From NCBI GenBank assembly GCA_007117235.1, contig SKGY01000246.1, positions 1 through 7,945 on the forward strand: 7,945 bases of DNA. The letters are read 5' to 3'. Positions 1 to 6,249 of this stretch are shown here, in pieces. Position 1 is the stretch's first letter. Each line of letters opens with the position of its first letter. This DNA is from Balneolaceae bacterium. GTDB taxonomy: Bacteria; Bacteroidota; Rhodothermia; Balneolales; Balneolaceae. The notes under the pieces are model-generated. The model did no database searches. It was not told where the DNA came from and saw nothing but the letters and a program-made list of their open reading frames with translations. Made by a program: the position numbers and the translations under genes.

Positions 1-866
1 AGAATAAGTCGAAGTTCACCCCGCAGATGCTCCCTGAAATAGGGGGCTATATTGTTACTCAAAGACCTTCGGTTATAATCAGTAACAAGTGGTTCAGAGA
101 TTGTATTATCAGCAGTTTCAGAAGAGATCATTCCATATCGCTCCATTTGGCGCAAAACAATATTTCGCCTCACTTCGGATCGCTCAAAATTACGATAAGG
201 GTTGTAAAAAGTAGTGGCCTATAGCAGCCCGGCAAGAGTTGCTGATTCAGCCAGGGTCAGATCAGCCGGAGGTTTATTAAAAAAACGGAATGATGCGGTT
301 TCAATACCAAACGTATCTTCACCAAATGAAACGGTATTCAGGTAGAGCTCAAGAATTTCATCTTTTGAATAAATCTTTTCAATCCTGAGAGCGATGATCA
401 TCTCACGGAATTTATCAGCTACTACAGAAATGCTGCCACTATTTCTTCGGGGATAAAGTGCTTTGACAAGTTGCTGTGTAATTGTACTGCCACCCCCGGC
501 ATTTTGCCTCAAAAGTATTGTTCGAACAAACACTCTTGCAAGTGCTCGATTATCAATGCCATTGTGTTCATAAAATCGAATATCTTCGATGGCAAGAAGG
601 GCGTCTATCAATTCCGGGCTCACCTCATCAAGACCGATCATGGTTCGATTTTGAAGCTGAAATGTCCCCATCTGTAAACCATCAGCCGAGATGATTCGGG
701 ACGCCTGCTGTGTCTGAATGTTTTTCAGTTCGTTATGATCGGGAACAGGGCCAAAAGCACCCAGATATACGAGTGCAAGAAATGTGAAAAAAACGGAAGG
801 TATCCCGATAACTAAAGTGATTCCAAACACTTTAATTGCGGGAAATATATTATTGTTCGATTTCAA
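1..866 (-). pseudogene. Class A penicillin-binding protein (GT51 transglycosylase, PBP1-like), interrupted by in-frame TAG; 3' part outside window
   Basis: Class A PBPs polymerise lipid II into glycan strands (GT51 domain) and cross-link them (transpeptidase domain) in the periplasm. Residues 1-12 form a short cytoplasmic tail and about 13-38 a membrane anchor. The GT51 motifs then appear in order: EDxxFxxHxG at 94-103 with catalytic Glu94, GGSTITQQ at 125-132, a REMxxALRxEK block at 154-164, KDEILELYLN at 168-177 and FGIETASFRFFNKP at 186-199. After LAGLL (residue 215) a TAG stop occupies 219-221. The same frame then stays open for 72 codons to the window edge and reads as normal PBP sequence (FYNPYRNFERSE, VLRQMERYGMI, APYFREHLRGEL), so the stop replaces what is usually a Lys codon. 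TAG ends other genes here (4049-4051, 5478-5480), so recoding is unlikely. The start is TTG (864-866), because an in-frame TAA lies four codons upstream and no early ATG exists. The transpeptidase domain would lie beyond position 1. A nonsense mutation is favoured; a sequencing error is possible. Confidence 0.85.
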
Positions 867-943
867 TGGGAGAAATTATCTAATAGGTTTCAACCCAATA
901 CAGACTTCTTTGGCAGATAAATGTTCCTAAATAATTCCTCCTT

Positions 944-979
944 ATTCCCTCTCTGTGTTGGTATAAAGCGAGAGGGAAT
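944..979 (-). terminator. Hairpin after the amidase gene, possible transcription or mRNA 3' end
   Basis: A perfect 10-bp inverted repeat (ATTCCCTCTC at 944-953, GAGAGGGAAT at 970-979) encloses a 16-nt loop. It lies 22 bases past the amidase stop in the direction of transcription. No T-run follows on the minus strand, so it is not a textbook intrinsic terminator. It could instead be a 3'-end stabilising hairpin, or part of the leader of the PBP gene that starts at 866. Confidence 0.35.
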
Positions 980-1001
980 GGAAAGAGGATAAGTTCAAAA
1001 A

Positions 1002-2564
1002 TTATCTTCTGAATTGAGGAACCATTCTATGCATTGTTGCTTGCTCAAATGCATATGCAATTTCCAGAAGTGTGGGTTCGCTCCATGCCTTTCCGAAAAA
1101 TGAAATACCTACCGGCAGTCCGTCTAATTCTCCCATTGGTACAGTAATAATCGGGTAACCGGCACGTGCTGATGGTGAACTTGAACCCACTCGGAAATTA
1201 TCACCCATGGTATGATCTGATTTCCATGCAGGAGAGCCCGTTGGCGCCATGATCGCATCTAAATTGTGTTCTTCCATCACCTTGTCGATTCCTTCTTCAC
1301 GACTGTATCGGAGCATTCGTTCCAGTGACTCCCTGTACTCATCTGAATCTAAATCTCCTGCTTCCGCAGCCTGAAAAATCAGATCACGGTCAAACATTGC
1401 AGTCTCTTCAGGACTGTTTCGAGTCATTTCTGCGAGTTCATCCACGCTCTTAACAGGTGCGTTTTCGCCCAGTGATGCGAAGTATTTGTTCAATCCATCC
1501 TTAAACTCATAAAGCAGCACCCGAAAAGCGTCACCGCCGATGTTAACTTCTGAGATGCGTTCTATTTCGATCACTTCAGCTCCAAGCTCCTCAAGTTTTC
1601 GAACGGTTTGATGTACCAGCGTGTCAACCCTGAAATGACCACCTAAAGTTTGGGTATGAAGTCCAATTCGTTTTCCCCGTAAACCGTTTTCATCTAAAAA
1701 TTGAGTGTAATCGCTGTGAGTATGCTCTTCTGCGGCTAACGTTAACTCGTCGTTTTGATCAACTCCCGCTAAAGCACCCAATAGAATTGCTGCGTCGCGA
1801 ACAGTTCTGGTCATAGGACCGGCACTATCTGTAGTGTAAGAAATTGGAATAATTCCGCTTCGGCTCCATAGACCAACAGTTGGTTTGAAACCTACAACGC
1901 CATTAGCATTGGATGGGCATACAATGGATCCGTTTGTTTCAGTTCCGATCGCAATGGAAGCTAAATTGGCAGATACCGCTGCACCCGATCCCGAACTTGA
2001 GCCACATGGATTTCTTGTCAGATCATAAGGATTGTTTACCTGTCCACCTAATCCGCTCCAGCCACTTGAGCCAAAACTGCTGTGAAAGTTTGCCCACTCG
2101 CTCAGGTTTGTTTTTCCTAAAATGATTGCACCCTGTTCGCGAAGTTTTTGAGTAATAAATGCATCTTTGGGCGGGATGGATCCATCCAGAAACCGAGAGC
2201 CGGCTGTAGTTGGCATATCAAATGTGTCGATGTTGTCTTTGATTACAATTGGAATTCCGTGCAGTGGACCGCGGATATTTCCTTCCTGTAGTTCACGATC
2301 AAGCTCTGCCGCAATTTCCAAAGCATTGGGGTTAACAGCTCCCATAGAGTTGAGTCTGACCCCATTTTTGTCAATTGCATCAATTCGGTTTAAATAAGCA
2401 TTGGTTACTTGTTGAATGGTGAAATCTCCGTTTTGATACCCTTCCTGAAGTTCCTCAACAGTAATCTCTTCCAGATTTAAAAGGTCGTACAAATCCTGAT
2501 TTTGAGAGCAGGCACCATACAGAAATAGAACGGCTATGAGTGATGTGAGCAGCTTAGAAGTCAT
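1002..2564 (-). CDS. Amidase-signature family hydrolase, predicted exported lipoprotein
   Basis: This 520-residue protein belongs to the amidase signature family, whose members hydrolyse amide bonds with a Ser-cisSer-Lys triad. The triad is readable: Lys109 in GIPIVIKDN, cis-Ser189 in the Gly/Ser-rich NPCGSSSGSG block, and nucleophile Ser213 in TETNGS. The conserved VVGFKPTVG segment follows, and the typical C-terminal block (YPIITVPMG, LPVGISFFG, AYAFEQAT) is intact, so the enzyme looks complete. The N-terminus (MTSKLLTSLIAVLFLYGAC) is a short signal peptide ending in a lipobox-like YGAC, which suggests lipid anchoring and periplasmic or outer-membrane action. That argues against a role as the cytoplasmic GatA subunit. 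I chose ATG 2562-2564 because it puts the signal peptide at the N-terminus. The frame is open to a TTG at 2622-2624, which would add 20 residues ahead of the signal. The substrate cannot be told. It lies 101 bp after the haem protein gene in the same direction, with no clear Shine-Dalgarno. Confidence 0.88.
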   Translation of the reverse strand: MTSKLLTSLIAVLFLYGACSQNQDLYDLLNLEEITVEELQEGYQNGDFTIQQVTNAYLNRIDAIDKNGVRLNSMGAVNPNALEIAAELDRELQEGNIRGPLHGIPIVIKDNIDTFDMPTTAGSRFLDGSIPPKDAFITQKLREQGAIILGKTNLSEWANFHSSFGSSGWSGLGGQVNNPYDLTRNPCGSSSGSGAAVSANLASIAIGTETNGSIVCPSNANGVVGFKPTVGLWSRSGIIPISYTTDSAGPMTRTVRDAAILLGALAGVDQNDELTLAAEEHTHSDYTQFLDENGLRGKRIGLHTQTLGGHFRVDTLVHQTVRKLEELGAEVIEIERISEVNIGGDAFRVLLYEFKDGLNKYFASLGENAPVKSVDELAEMTRNSPEETAMFDRDLIFQAAEAGDLDSDEYRESLERMLRYSREEGIDKVMEEHNLDAIMAPTGSPAWKSDHTMGDNFRVGSSSPSARAGYPIITVPMGELDGLPVGISFFGKAWSEPTLLEIAYAFEQATMHRMVPQFRR

Positions 2565-2665
2565 AGAATTTTGAAATAGGTTAGTTGTGAGCAGGAAATA
2601 AGTAATAATCGCTTTATGATACAAGAGAGTTACATTTTATAACACCGATCAAATCTGTTCGTTCG

Positions 2666-3154
2666 TCACTCTCTCACAGAAAAATCCTGATTGAAGGGGT
2701 TTTCCATGTCAGGTTGTTTAATTACAATGGCAGGATAGCCGGTAGAAACATGACAGCTGTTACAAGATTGAATGAGCACCTGATATCGCTGGTTTGCCAA
2801 TTCCCAGTCGCCATCATCAACGGCTTCCTCGAGGCTCTCTACCGGCGCCAAAAGCATTGTTCTAGAGAGCTCACCCACAGGTTGACCATGATACTCAACG
2901 TTTGCTTCAATCAATGTTTCGGCAGACTCTTCCAGTTCATGGATGTAGAAATCTACAAGCTCCTGATTTTGATTTTCCAGAGCATAAAACAGCTTATGCG
3001 ATTGATTCTGCAGCTGATTCATTGTCACATAAAGTGACGGTTGTTTCAGCTCATGAATTTCCTCTTCAAGTGAGTCAATTTTTAGAAACTGCCAGCTTGC
3101 TAAAATGAGAAGTACAAGAATCAAAACAGCCTGAATTGTGGTTGATGGCTTCAT
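2666..3154 (-). CDS. Membrane-anchored monohaem c-type cytochrome-like protein
   Basis: This 162-residue protein has an N-terminal hydrophobic segment at about 8-23 and no obvious cleavage site, so it is probably anchored with its bulk in the periplasm. Residues 25-130 are charged and predicted helical, rich in Glu, Gln and Leu. A single CNSCH haem c motif sits at 131-135, with Cys131 and Cys134 for the thioether bonds and His135 as the proximal ligand. One CxxCH near the C-terminus of a helical domain is the layout of cytochrome c' four-helix bundles, so a distant relationship is plausible. The residues after the motif, YPAIVIKQPDMENPF, include Met150, a possible distal ligand. The start ATG at 3152-3154 has no evident Shine-Dalgarno. 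It is divergent from the hydroxylase gene across 162 bp and is the first of three leftward genes. Covalent haem attachment is inferred from the motif; the electron partner or ligand is unknown. Confidence 0.75.
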   Translation of the reverse strand: MKPSTTIQAVLILVLLILASWQFLKIDSLEEEIHELKQPSLYVTMNQLQNQSHKLFYALENQNQELVDFYIHELEESAETLIEANVEYHGQPVGELSRTMLLAPVESLEEAVDDGDWELANQRYQVLIQSCNSCHVSTGYPAIVIKQPDMENPFNQDFSVRE

Positions 3155-3176
3155 AATCAGTATGGATTTTAGTATG

Positions 3177-3248
3177 TACGCGTTCGGAAAATCTACTCAA
3201 ATCAAAGTGAAGTAAAAACCTCGAAAAATAATCGATTTTCGGAACGTA
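3177..3248. repeat. Imperfect inverted repeat in the divergent intergenic region
   Basis: TACGCGTTCGGAAAATC (3177-3193) is mirrored by GATTTTCGGAACGTA (3234-3248), with one mismatch and a 2-nt gap, around a 40-nt AT-rich spacer. A smaller repeat, CGAAAA/TTTTCG, lies at 3222-3227 and 3236-3241. It sits between the divergent haem-protein and hydroxylase genes, where promoters and operators would be expected. I could not assign -35/-10 boxes with confidence. Confidence 0.4.
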
Positions 3249-3316
3249 TTGCATTCAGAAAGTCTTATTTTAGCTCCCAATTTTGTCCCTAAATAGTAAA
3301 AACTACGAAGTGCAAT

Positions 3317-4051
3317 ATGCAACAAATGACGCAAGACTATTCAAAGTATAACAGTGAAGACTTTAAAGTTTGGAAAACGCTGTTCGACAGACAGGTGAAA
3401 AATCTACAAGGCAAAGCCCACCCTGAATACCTGAACTGTCTCGACAAACTCAGTGACGTTCTTAATCCGAATAAAATTCCCAATTTTGATGAACTGAACG
3501 AGAAACTTTTGGAAGAGAGTGGCTGGTCAATCATGGTTGTGCCTGGTCTAATTCCTGTTGATCAGTTTTTCAAACTTCTGTCTGAGAAGAAATTTTGTTC
3601 CTCCACCTGGTTAAGGAAAATGAGTCAGCTCGACTATCTCGAAGAGCCCGATATGTTCCATGACATTTTTGGGCACATTCCACTTCTGATGAATCCTGAG
3701 TATGCAAAATTTGTGCAGCAGTTTGGTGCACTTGGTGTGGAATATGGTCATAATAAGATCGTTGAAAAACAGCTTCAGCGGCTGTATTGGTTCACGATCG
3801 AGTTTGGATTGATCAAGATGGAAGAGGCTACCCGGATTTATGGGGCAGGAATAATCTCGTCATCCGGTGAATCGAATCATATATTTGAAGATGATATCAA
3901 TATATCGCCTTACGATGTTGAAAAGGTTTTAAATAATGATTTCATCACATCTGAAATACAGACTCAATACTATGAGATCGATTCGTTTGAGCAGCTTTAT
4001 CTCTCGGTAGGTGAACTTGAGAAAAGTCTTAGAGAAGAAGTAGCAGTTTAG
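3317..4051 (+). CDS. phhA: Aromatic amino acid hydroxylase, probably phenylalanine 4-monooxygenase
   Basis: The enzyme hydroxylates phenylalanine to tyrosine using O2, a reduced pterin and non-haem Fe(II) in the cytoplasm. At 244 residues it has the size of the short bacterial single-domain forms, without the regulatory ACT domain of animal enzymes. The family signature PDMFHDIFGHIP (111-122) supplies the two iron-binding histidines His115 and His120, and Glu162 in YWFTIEFGL completes the 2-His-1-carboxylate facial triad. Further family features are VPGLIPVDQFF (75-85), the YGAGIISSSGE region (175-185) and a C-terminal helix. ATG 3317 is taken as the start; a second Met lies three codons in, and no strong Shine-Dalgarno separates them. 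No pterin-4a-carbinolamine dehydratase or tyrosine catabolism gene is in the window, so synthesis or degradation cannot be decided from context. The substrate is inferred from family membership, since tryptophan and tyrosine hydroxylases share these motifs. The gene symbol rests on the fold and signature. Confidence 0.9.
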   Translation: MQQMTQDYSKYNSEDFKVWKTLFDRQVKNLQGKAHPEYLNCLDKLSDVLNPNKIPNFDELNEKLLEESGWSIMVVPGLIPVDQFFKLLSEKKFCSSTWLRKMSQLDYLEEPDMFHDIFGHIPLLMNPEYAKFVQQFGALGVEYGHNKIVEKQLQRLYWFTIEFGLIKMEEATRIYGAGIISSSGESNHIFEDDINISPYDVEKVLNNDFITSEIQTQYYEIDSFEQLYLSVGELEKSLREEVAV

Positions 4052-4061
4052 TTACGTTAGT

Positions 4062-4110
4062 GTTGAGGGTTGATGTTTAGACGAAGTGGTTCTTGATATC
4101 GACTCTCAAC
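4062..4110 (+). terminator. Long G.U-containing hairpin after the hydroxylase gene
   Basis: Positions 4062-4077 pair with 4095-4110 over 16 consecutive pairs (12 Watson-Crick, 4 G.U) around a 17-nt loop, starting 11 bases after the hydroxylase stop. The wobble pairs are G.U only in the plus-strand RNA; on the minus strand they would be A.C mismatches, so the structure belongs to the rightward transcript. No T-run follows. It may stabilise or terminate the hydroxylase mRNA, or form part of the leader of the gene at 4152. Confidence 0.45.
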
Positions 4111-4151
4111 CTGCTTATCTATAGGATAATTTAAAATCGAAAGACACATTC

Positions 4152-4505
4152 ATGGATCTTCAAATTTCCGGTACCGTTAAACAAATATTAGAGCTTCAAT
4201 CAGGAGATGGGAAAAATGGTCCGTGGAAGAAGCAGGATTTCATTTTAGAAACTCCCGGGAAATTCCCAAGATTGGTATGTGTTACGCAGTGGGGAGATCA
4301 GGTTGATCAGTCGGCCATTAAAGAGGGAGAGAAGATAACCGCTTACATTGATATCCAAAGCAGGGAGTACAAAGGGAAATGGTATACAGATGTAAAAGCC
4401 TGGAAAATTGAAAAGGGCGAGCCAAAGAATTCGCCTGAACATCAATCCCCCGATGACAATGTTATAGATTTCGGTCCCGTTGACGACGGCGATCTGCCTT
4501 TCTAA
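4152..4505 (+). CDS. DUF3127 family OB-fold-like protein with SSB-like C-terminal tail
   Basis: This 117-residue protein resembles the DUF3127 family, small uncharacterised proteins common in Bacteroidetes. Residues 1-87 form a compact beta-rich domain with the family's recognisable segments: a GxxGPWKKQDF-like strand, LVCVTQWGDQVD, and SREYKGKWYTDVKAWKIEK. This pattern suggests an oligonucleotide/oligosaccharide-binding (OB) fold. Residues 88-110 are a Pro/Asp-rich, probably disordered linker. The protein ends DDGDLPF, which closely imitates the acidic, Pro-Phe-ending tail with which bacterial single-stranded DNA-binding proteins recruit repair and replication partners. This suggests, without proving, a nucleic-acid role linked to the SSB interaction network. 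ATG 4152 follows an A-rich leader without Shine-Dalgarno. It lies 100 bp after the hydroxylase gene with a hairpin between, so co-transcription is uncertain. Family assignment is from memory of the sequence pattern. Confidence 0.8.
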   Translation: MDLQISGTVKQILELQSGDGKNGPWKKQDFILETPGKFPRLVCVTQWGDQVDQSAIKEGEKITAYIDIQSREYKGKWYTDVKAWKIEKGEPKNSPEHQSPDDNVIDFGPVDDGDLPF

Positions 4506-4540
4506 ATCATGCTAAGGCCAATTTCTATACTAGCCCTTCC

Positions 4541-4576
4541 CCTTCGTGAAGCTTCGAGTCTTCGTGGTTAAAAAAA
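4541..4576. repeat. Degenerate CTTCGTG direct-repeat tract (CACGAAGA-type intergenic repeat)
   Basis: CCTTCGTGAAGCTTCGAG is followed by TCTTCGTGGTTAAAAAA. Two exact TTCGTG copies flank a diverged TTCGAG copy, spaced about 10 nt apart. Read on the other strand it is AACCACGAAGACTCGAAG, resembling the AACCACGAAGACACGAAG tracts I recall from intergenic DNA of many environmental bacteria. It is probably a decayed copy of such a repeat. Confidence 0.45.
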
Positions 4577-4680
4577 GATTGATCCTTATCCATATATATA
4601 CATCTTTTGCTACATAGTTAGTTTCGATTTCTTTACTTAGCGATGACAGTAAATCCCCATTAAACTCGCTATAAAGATAG

Positions 4681-4701
4681 CATTTCATTTATGATGAAAT
4701 G
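4681..4701. repeat. Small perfect hairpin upstream of the membrane-protein pair
   Basis: CATTTCAT (4681-4688) and ATGAAATG (4694-4701) form an 8-bp perfect inverted repeat around a 5-nt loop, about 108 bp before the start at 4809. It could be an operator dyad or a leader hairpin. It has no T-run on the plus strand. Confidence 0.35.
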
Positions 4702-4796
4702 TGTGCGAGATATTCAGGTTCGCTTAGCAAGAATAGCCGGATAGATTAGTAGCATTAGTCAGTTGAATTCTGATGGCATCAAATCCAATTAAATAG

Positions 4797-4808
4797 TGGG
4801 GAAGGGGT
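4797..4808 (+). promoter_or_regulatory. G-rich ribosome-binding region of the first paralogue
   Basis: GGGGAAGGGGT immediately precedes ATG 4809. It is the only leader in the window with a strongly purine/G-rich stretch next to the start; the other genes have A-rich leaders. The match to AGGAGG is partial and the spacing very short. It supports 4809 as the start but is not a canonical Shine-Dalgarno. Confidence 0.4.
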
Positions 4809-5480
4809 ATGCTTAATAAATTAAAAAACTTAAAAGAGCACATAGCACAGGGTAAAAACGCAATCACGTTTGATGCTAGCAGATTTAATGATCCCGTTGC
4901 AGAACAAATTCAATGGACACCATTAAAATCAGGCGGCAGTAATTTCACTACACATAATCTGGTTGAAGTCAACCTAAGCAGATTTGAATTTCAGCCCGGC
5001 ATGAAGAGCAAAATGTTCAGTTTTGTCTTTATAGGAGTAGGTGTTTTGGTGCCTATATTTTTCATCTTAAATGCCGAGGGTTTTGAGGGAGCAGAGATTT
5101 GGCAGATGGTAGTTTTCTCACTGGTTTTCGGCGGTATATTTATCGCTGGTGGATTGTTTTCACTGAGGTCATCAAATAAACTTACAGTCTTCGACAAGTC
5201 AATAGGGAAATACTGGAGAGGTAAAGAGGGGCCGGACGTAAAGCCTGAGCTTATGAACAATGAAAACGTCTATGATCTGAGTGGTGTCTACGCTCTACAA
5301 TTGATTTCTCAATATGTGAGATCAGATAAAAGTTCATATTACATTTATGAATTAAATTTTGTACTTGATAATCTTAGAAGGGTAAATGTAATGCGACATG
5401 GGGGCAAAGTTGTACTTCGAAGAGATGCTGAAAAACTGGCCGAATTTTTGAACAAACCACTCTGGGACGCAGCGGGGTAG
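4809..5480 (+). CDS. Uncharacterised two-helix membrane protein, paralogue A of a tandem pair
   Basis: I do not recognise a named family with a known function. The 223-residue protein has a soluble N-terminal part (1-68) containing FDASRF (21-26) and WTPLKSGGSNFTTHNLVEV (36-54), then two transmembrane helices (about 69-89 and 99-120) joined by a short acidic loop. A C-terminal soluble domain follows, beginning KLTVFDKSIGKYW and containing YALQLISQYVRSDKSSYY, IYELNFVL and the closing LAEFLNKPLWDA. Both soluble parts should lie on the same side of the membrane, probably the cytoplasm. Alternating strands plus a final helix in the C-terminal domain recall PH-like bacterial membrane proteins, which is only a guess. 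I recall similar YELNLVL...HG...FLxxPLWD sequences in uncharacterised proteobacterial proteins. It is followed after 74 bp by a clear paralogue in the same orientation, with no terminator between, so the two are probably co-transcribed and may form a hetero-oligomer. Confidence 0.8.
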   Translation: MLNKLKNLKEHIAQGKNAITFDASRFNDPVAEQIQWTPLKSGGSNFTTHNLVEVNLSRFEFQPGMKSKMFSFVFIGVGVLVPIFFILNAEGFEGAEIWQMVVFSLVFGGIFIAGGLFSLRSSNKLTVFDKSIGKYWRGKEGPDVKPELMNNENVYDLSGVYALQLISQYVRSDKSSYYIYELNFVLDNLRRVNVMRHGGKVVLRRDAEKLAEFLNKPLWDAAG

Positions 5481-5554
5481 TGTTCTTTTAAGTTTGATTT
5501 ACTATTATTGCCACATATTGAGGAGTACACCCCGATTAATAAAACTCGTCAGTC

Positions 5555-6202
5555 ATGTTTAAAAAAATCAAAGAAGCGATAAAGAAAGCGGCAGAAGGAC
5601 CTGCCCCATTTGACGCCTCACGATTTGGTGATGAGCTCGCATTACAAACAGAGTGGACGCCGTGCAAACGAGGTGGTACAAATTTTAAATCACATAAATT
5701 AGTTGAAGTTCGCTACGATCGAATGGAGTTTAAAGCTTCAACAGGTATGGTGTTATTTAGCAGTCTGTTTATAGCGGTTGGAGGGTTAATGATACTGATT
5801 CCGCTAATTGCAGGTGAAGATGGAGGAGCCATAGCTTTTTTATCAATCATGGGACTCTTATTTGGCGGGGTAGGTGCATGGGTTCTTTACAGCAGCACTG
5901 TACCCACCGTTTTTGATAAGACAATCGGAATGTTCTGGAAGACCCGAAAAACGCCTGACTTCTACTCTCAGCATGCTGATTCAGAAGACCAGGTCAGGCT
6001 TAATGATATATATGCCATTCAGCTTATTGCTGAATATATTCGTGGAGATAAACAGGGCTATTACAGCTATGAACTAAATCTCGTAATGAATGACGGTAAG
6101 CGGATTAATGGTGTTGATCACGGTAAAAAGTCAGTCATTCTTAAAGATGCTGAGACGCTATCTCGGTTTTTGAATAAACCGGTTTGGGATGCTACATCCT
6201 AA
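5555..6202 (+). CDS. Uncharacterised two-helix membrane protein, paralogue B of a tandem pair
   Basis: This 215-residue protein aligns with its upstream neighbour end to end. FDASRF is at 19-24, a WTPCKRGGTNFKSHKLVEV segment at 34-52, transmembrane helices at about 65-86 and 91-113, TVFDKTIGMFW at 118-128, YAIQLIAEYIRGDKQGYY from 153, SYELNLVM, and the ending LNKPVWDA. Conservation is concentrated in the soluble segments, while the membrane helices and the loop after TVFDK have diverged; this fits an old duplication with a retained function. The N-terminus is a basic helix (MFKKIKEAIKKAAEG). ATG 5555 is forced because an in-frame TAA lies six codons upstream. An AGGAG at 5520-5524 is too far away to serve this start. 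The function is unknown. The hairpin plus T5 at 6371-6393 is the first plausible terminator downstream. Confidence 0.8.
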   Translation: MFKKIKEAIKKAAEGPAPFDASRFGDELALQTEWTPCKRGGTNFKSHKLVEVRYDRMEFKASTGMVLFSSLFIAVGGLMILIPLIAGEDGGAIAFLSIMGLLFGGVGAWVLYSSTVPTVFDKTIGMFWKTRKTPDFYSQHADSEDQVRLNDIYAIQLIAEYIRGDKQGYYSYELNLVMNDGKRINGVDHGKKSVILKDAETLSRFLNKPVWDATS

Positions 6203-6249
6203 AATTTTAAACATTCATAGGATTTAGCGATAAATTTTGTTTAAGGAGT

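Larger units (their letters stand above)
4506..4808. other. 303-bp non-coding gap with degenerate repeat and small hairpin
   Basis: No convincing gene is present; the longest notion is a 17-codon frame from ATG 4691. The gap holds the CTTCGTG-type repeat (4541-4576), the hairpin at 4681-4701, and an AT-rich stretch (4591-4620). It ends in the G-rich ribosome-binding region (4797-4808) of the next gene. The promoter of the tandem membrane-protein pair probably lies here, but I could not place its boxes confidently. Confidence 0.6.

Noticed and set aside
219..221. TAG read as an amino acid (recoded amber) in the PBP gene
   Set aside because: TAG terminates at least two other genes in the window (4049-4051 and 5478-5480), and no recoding element is visible next to it.
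27..224. 65-codon plus-strand frame opposite the PBP gene
   Set aside because: It is antisense to the clearly homologous PBP continuation beyond the TAG and has no protein-like features.
2565..2624. TTG-initiated 20-residue N-terminal extension of the amidase
   Set aside because: It would bury the signal peptide inside the protein, and no ribosome-binding site supports it. ATG 2562-2564 fits exported lipoproteins better.
5519..5525. GAGGAG motif between the two membrane-protein genes as a ribosome-binding site
   Set aside because: It is about 30 bases before ATG 5555 and an in-frame TAA lies between, so it cannot serve that start. No other start sits at a suitable distance.
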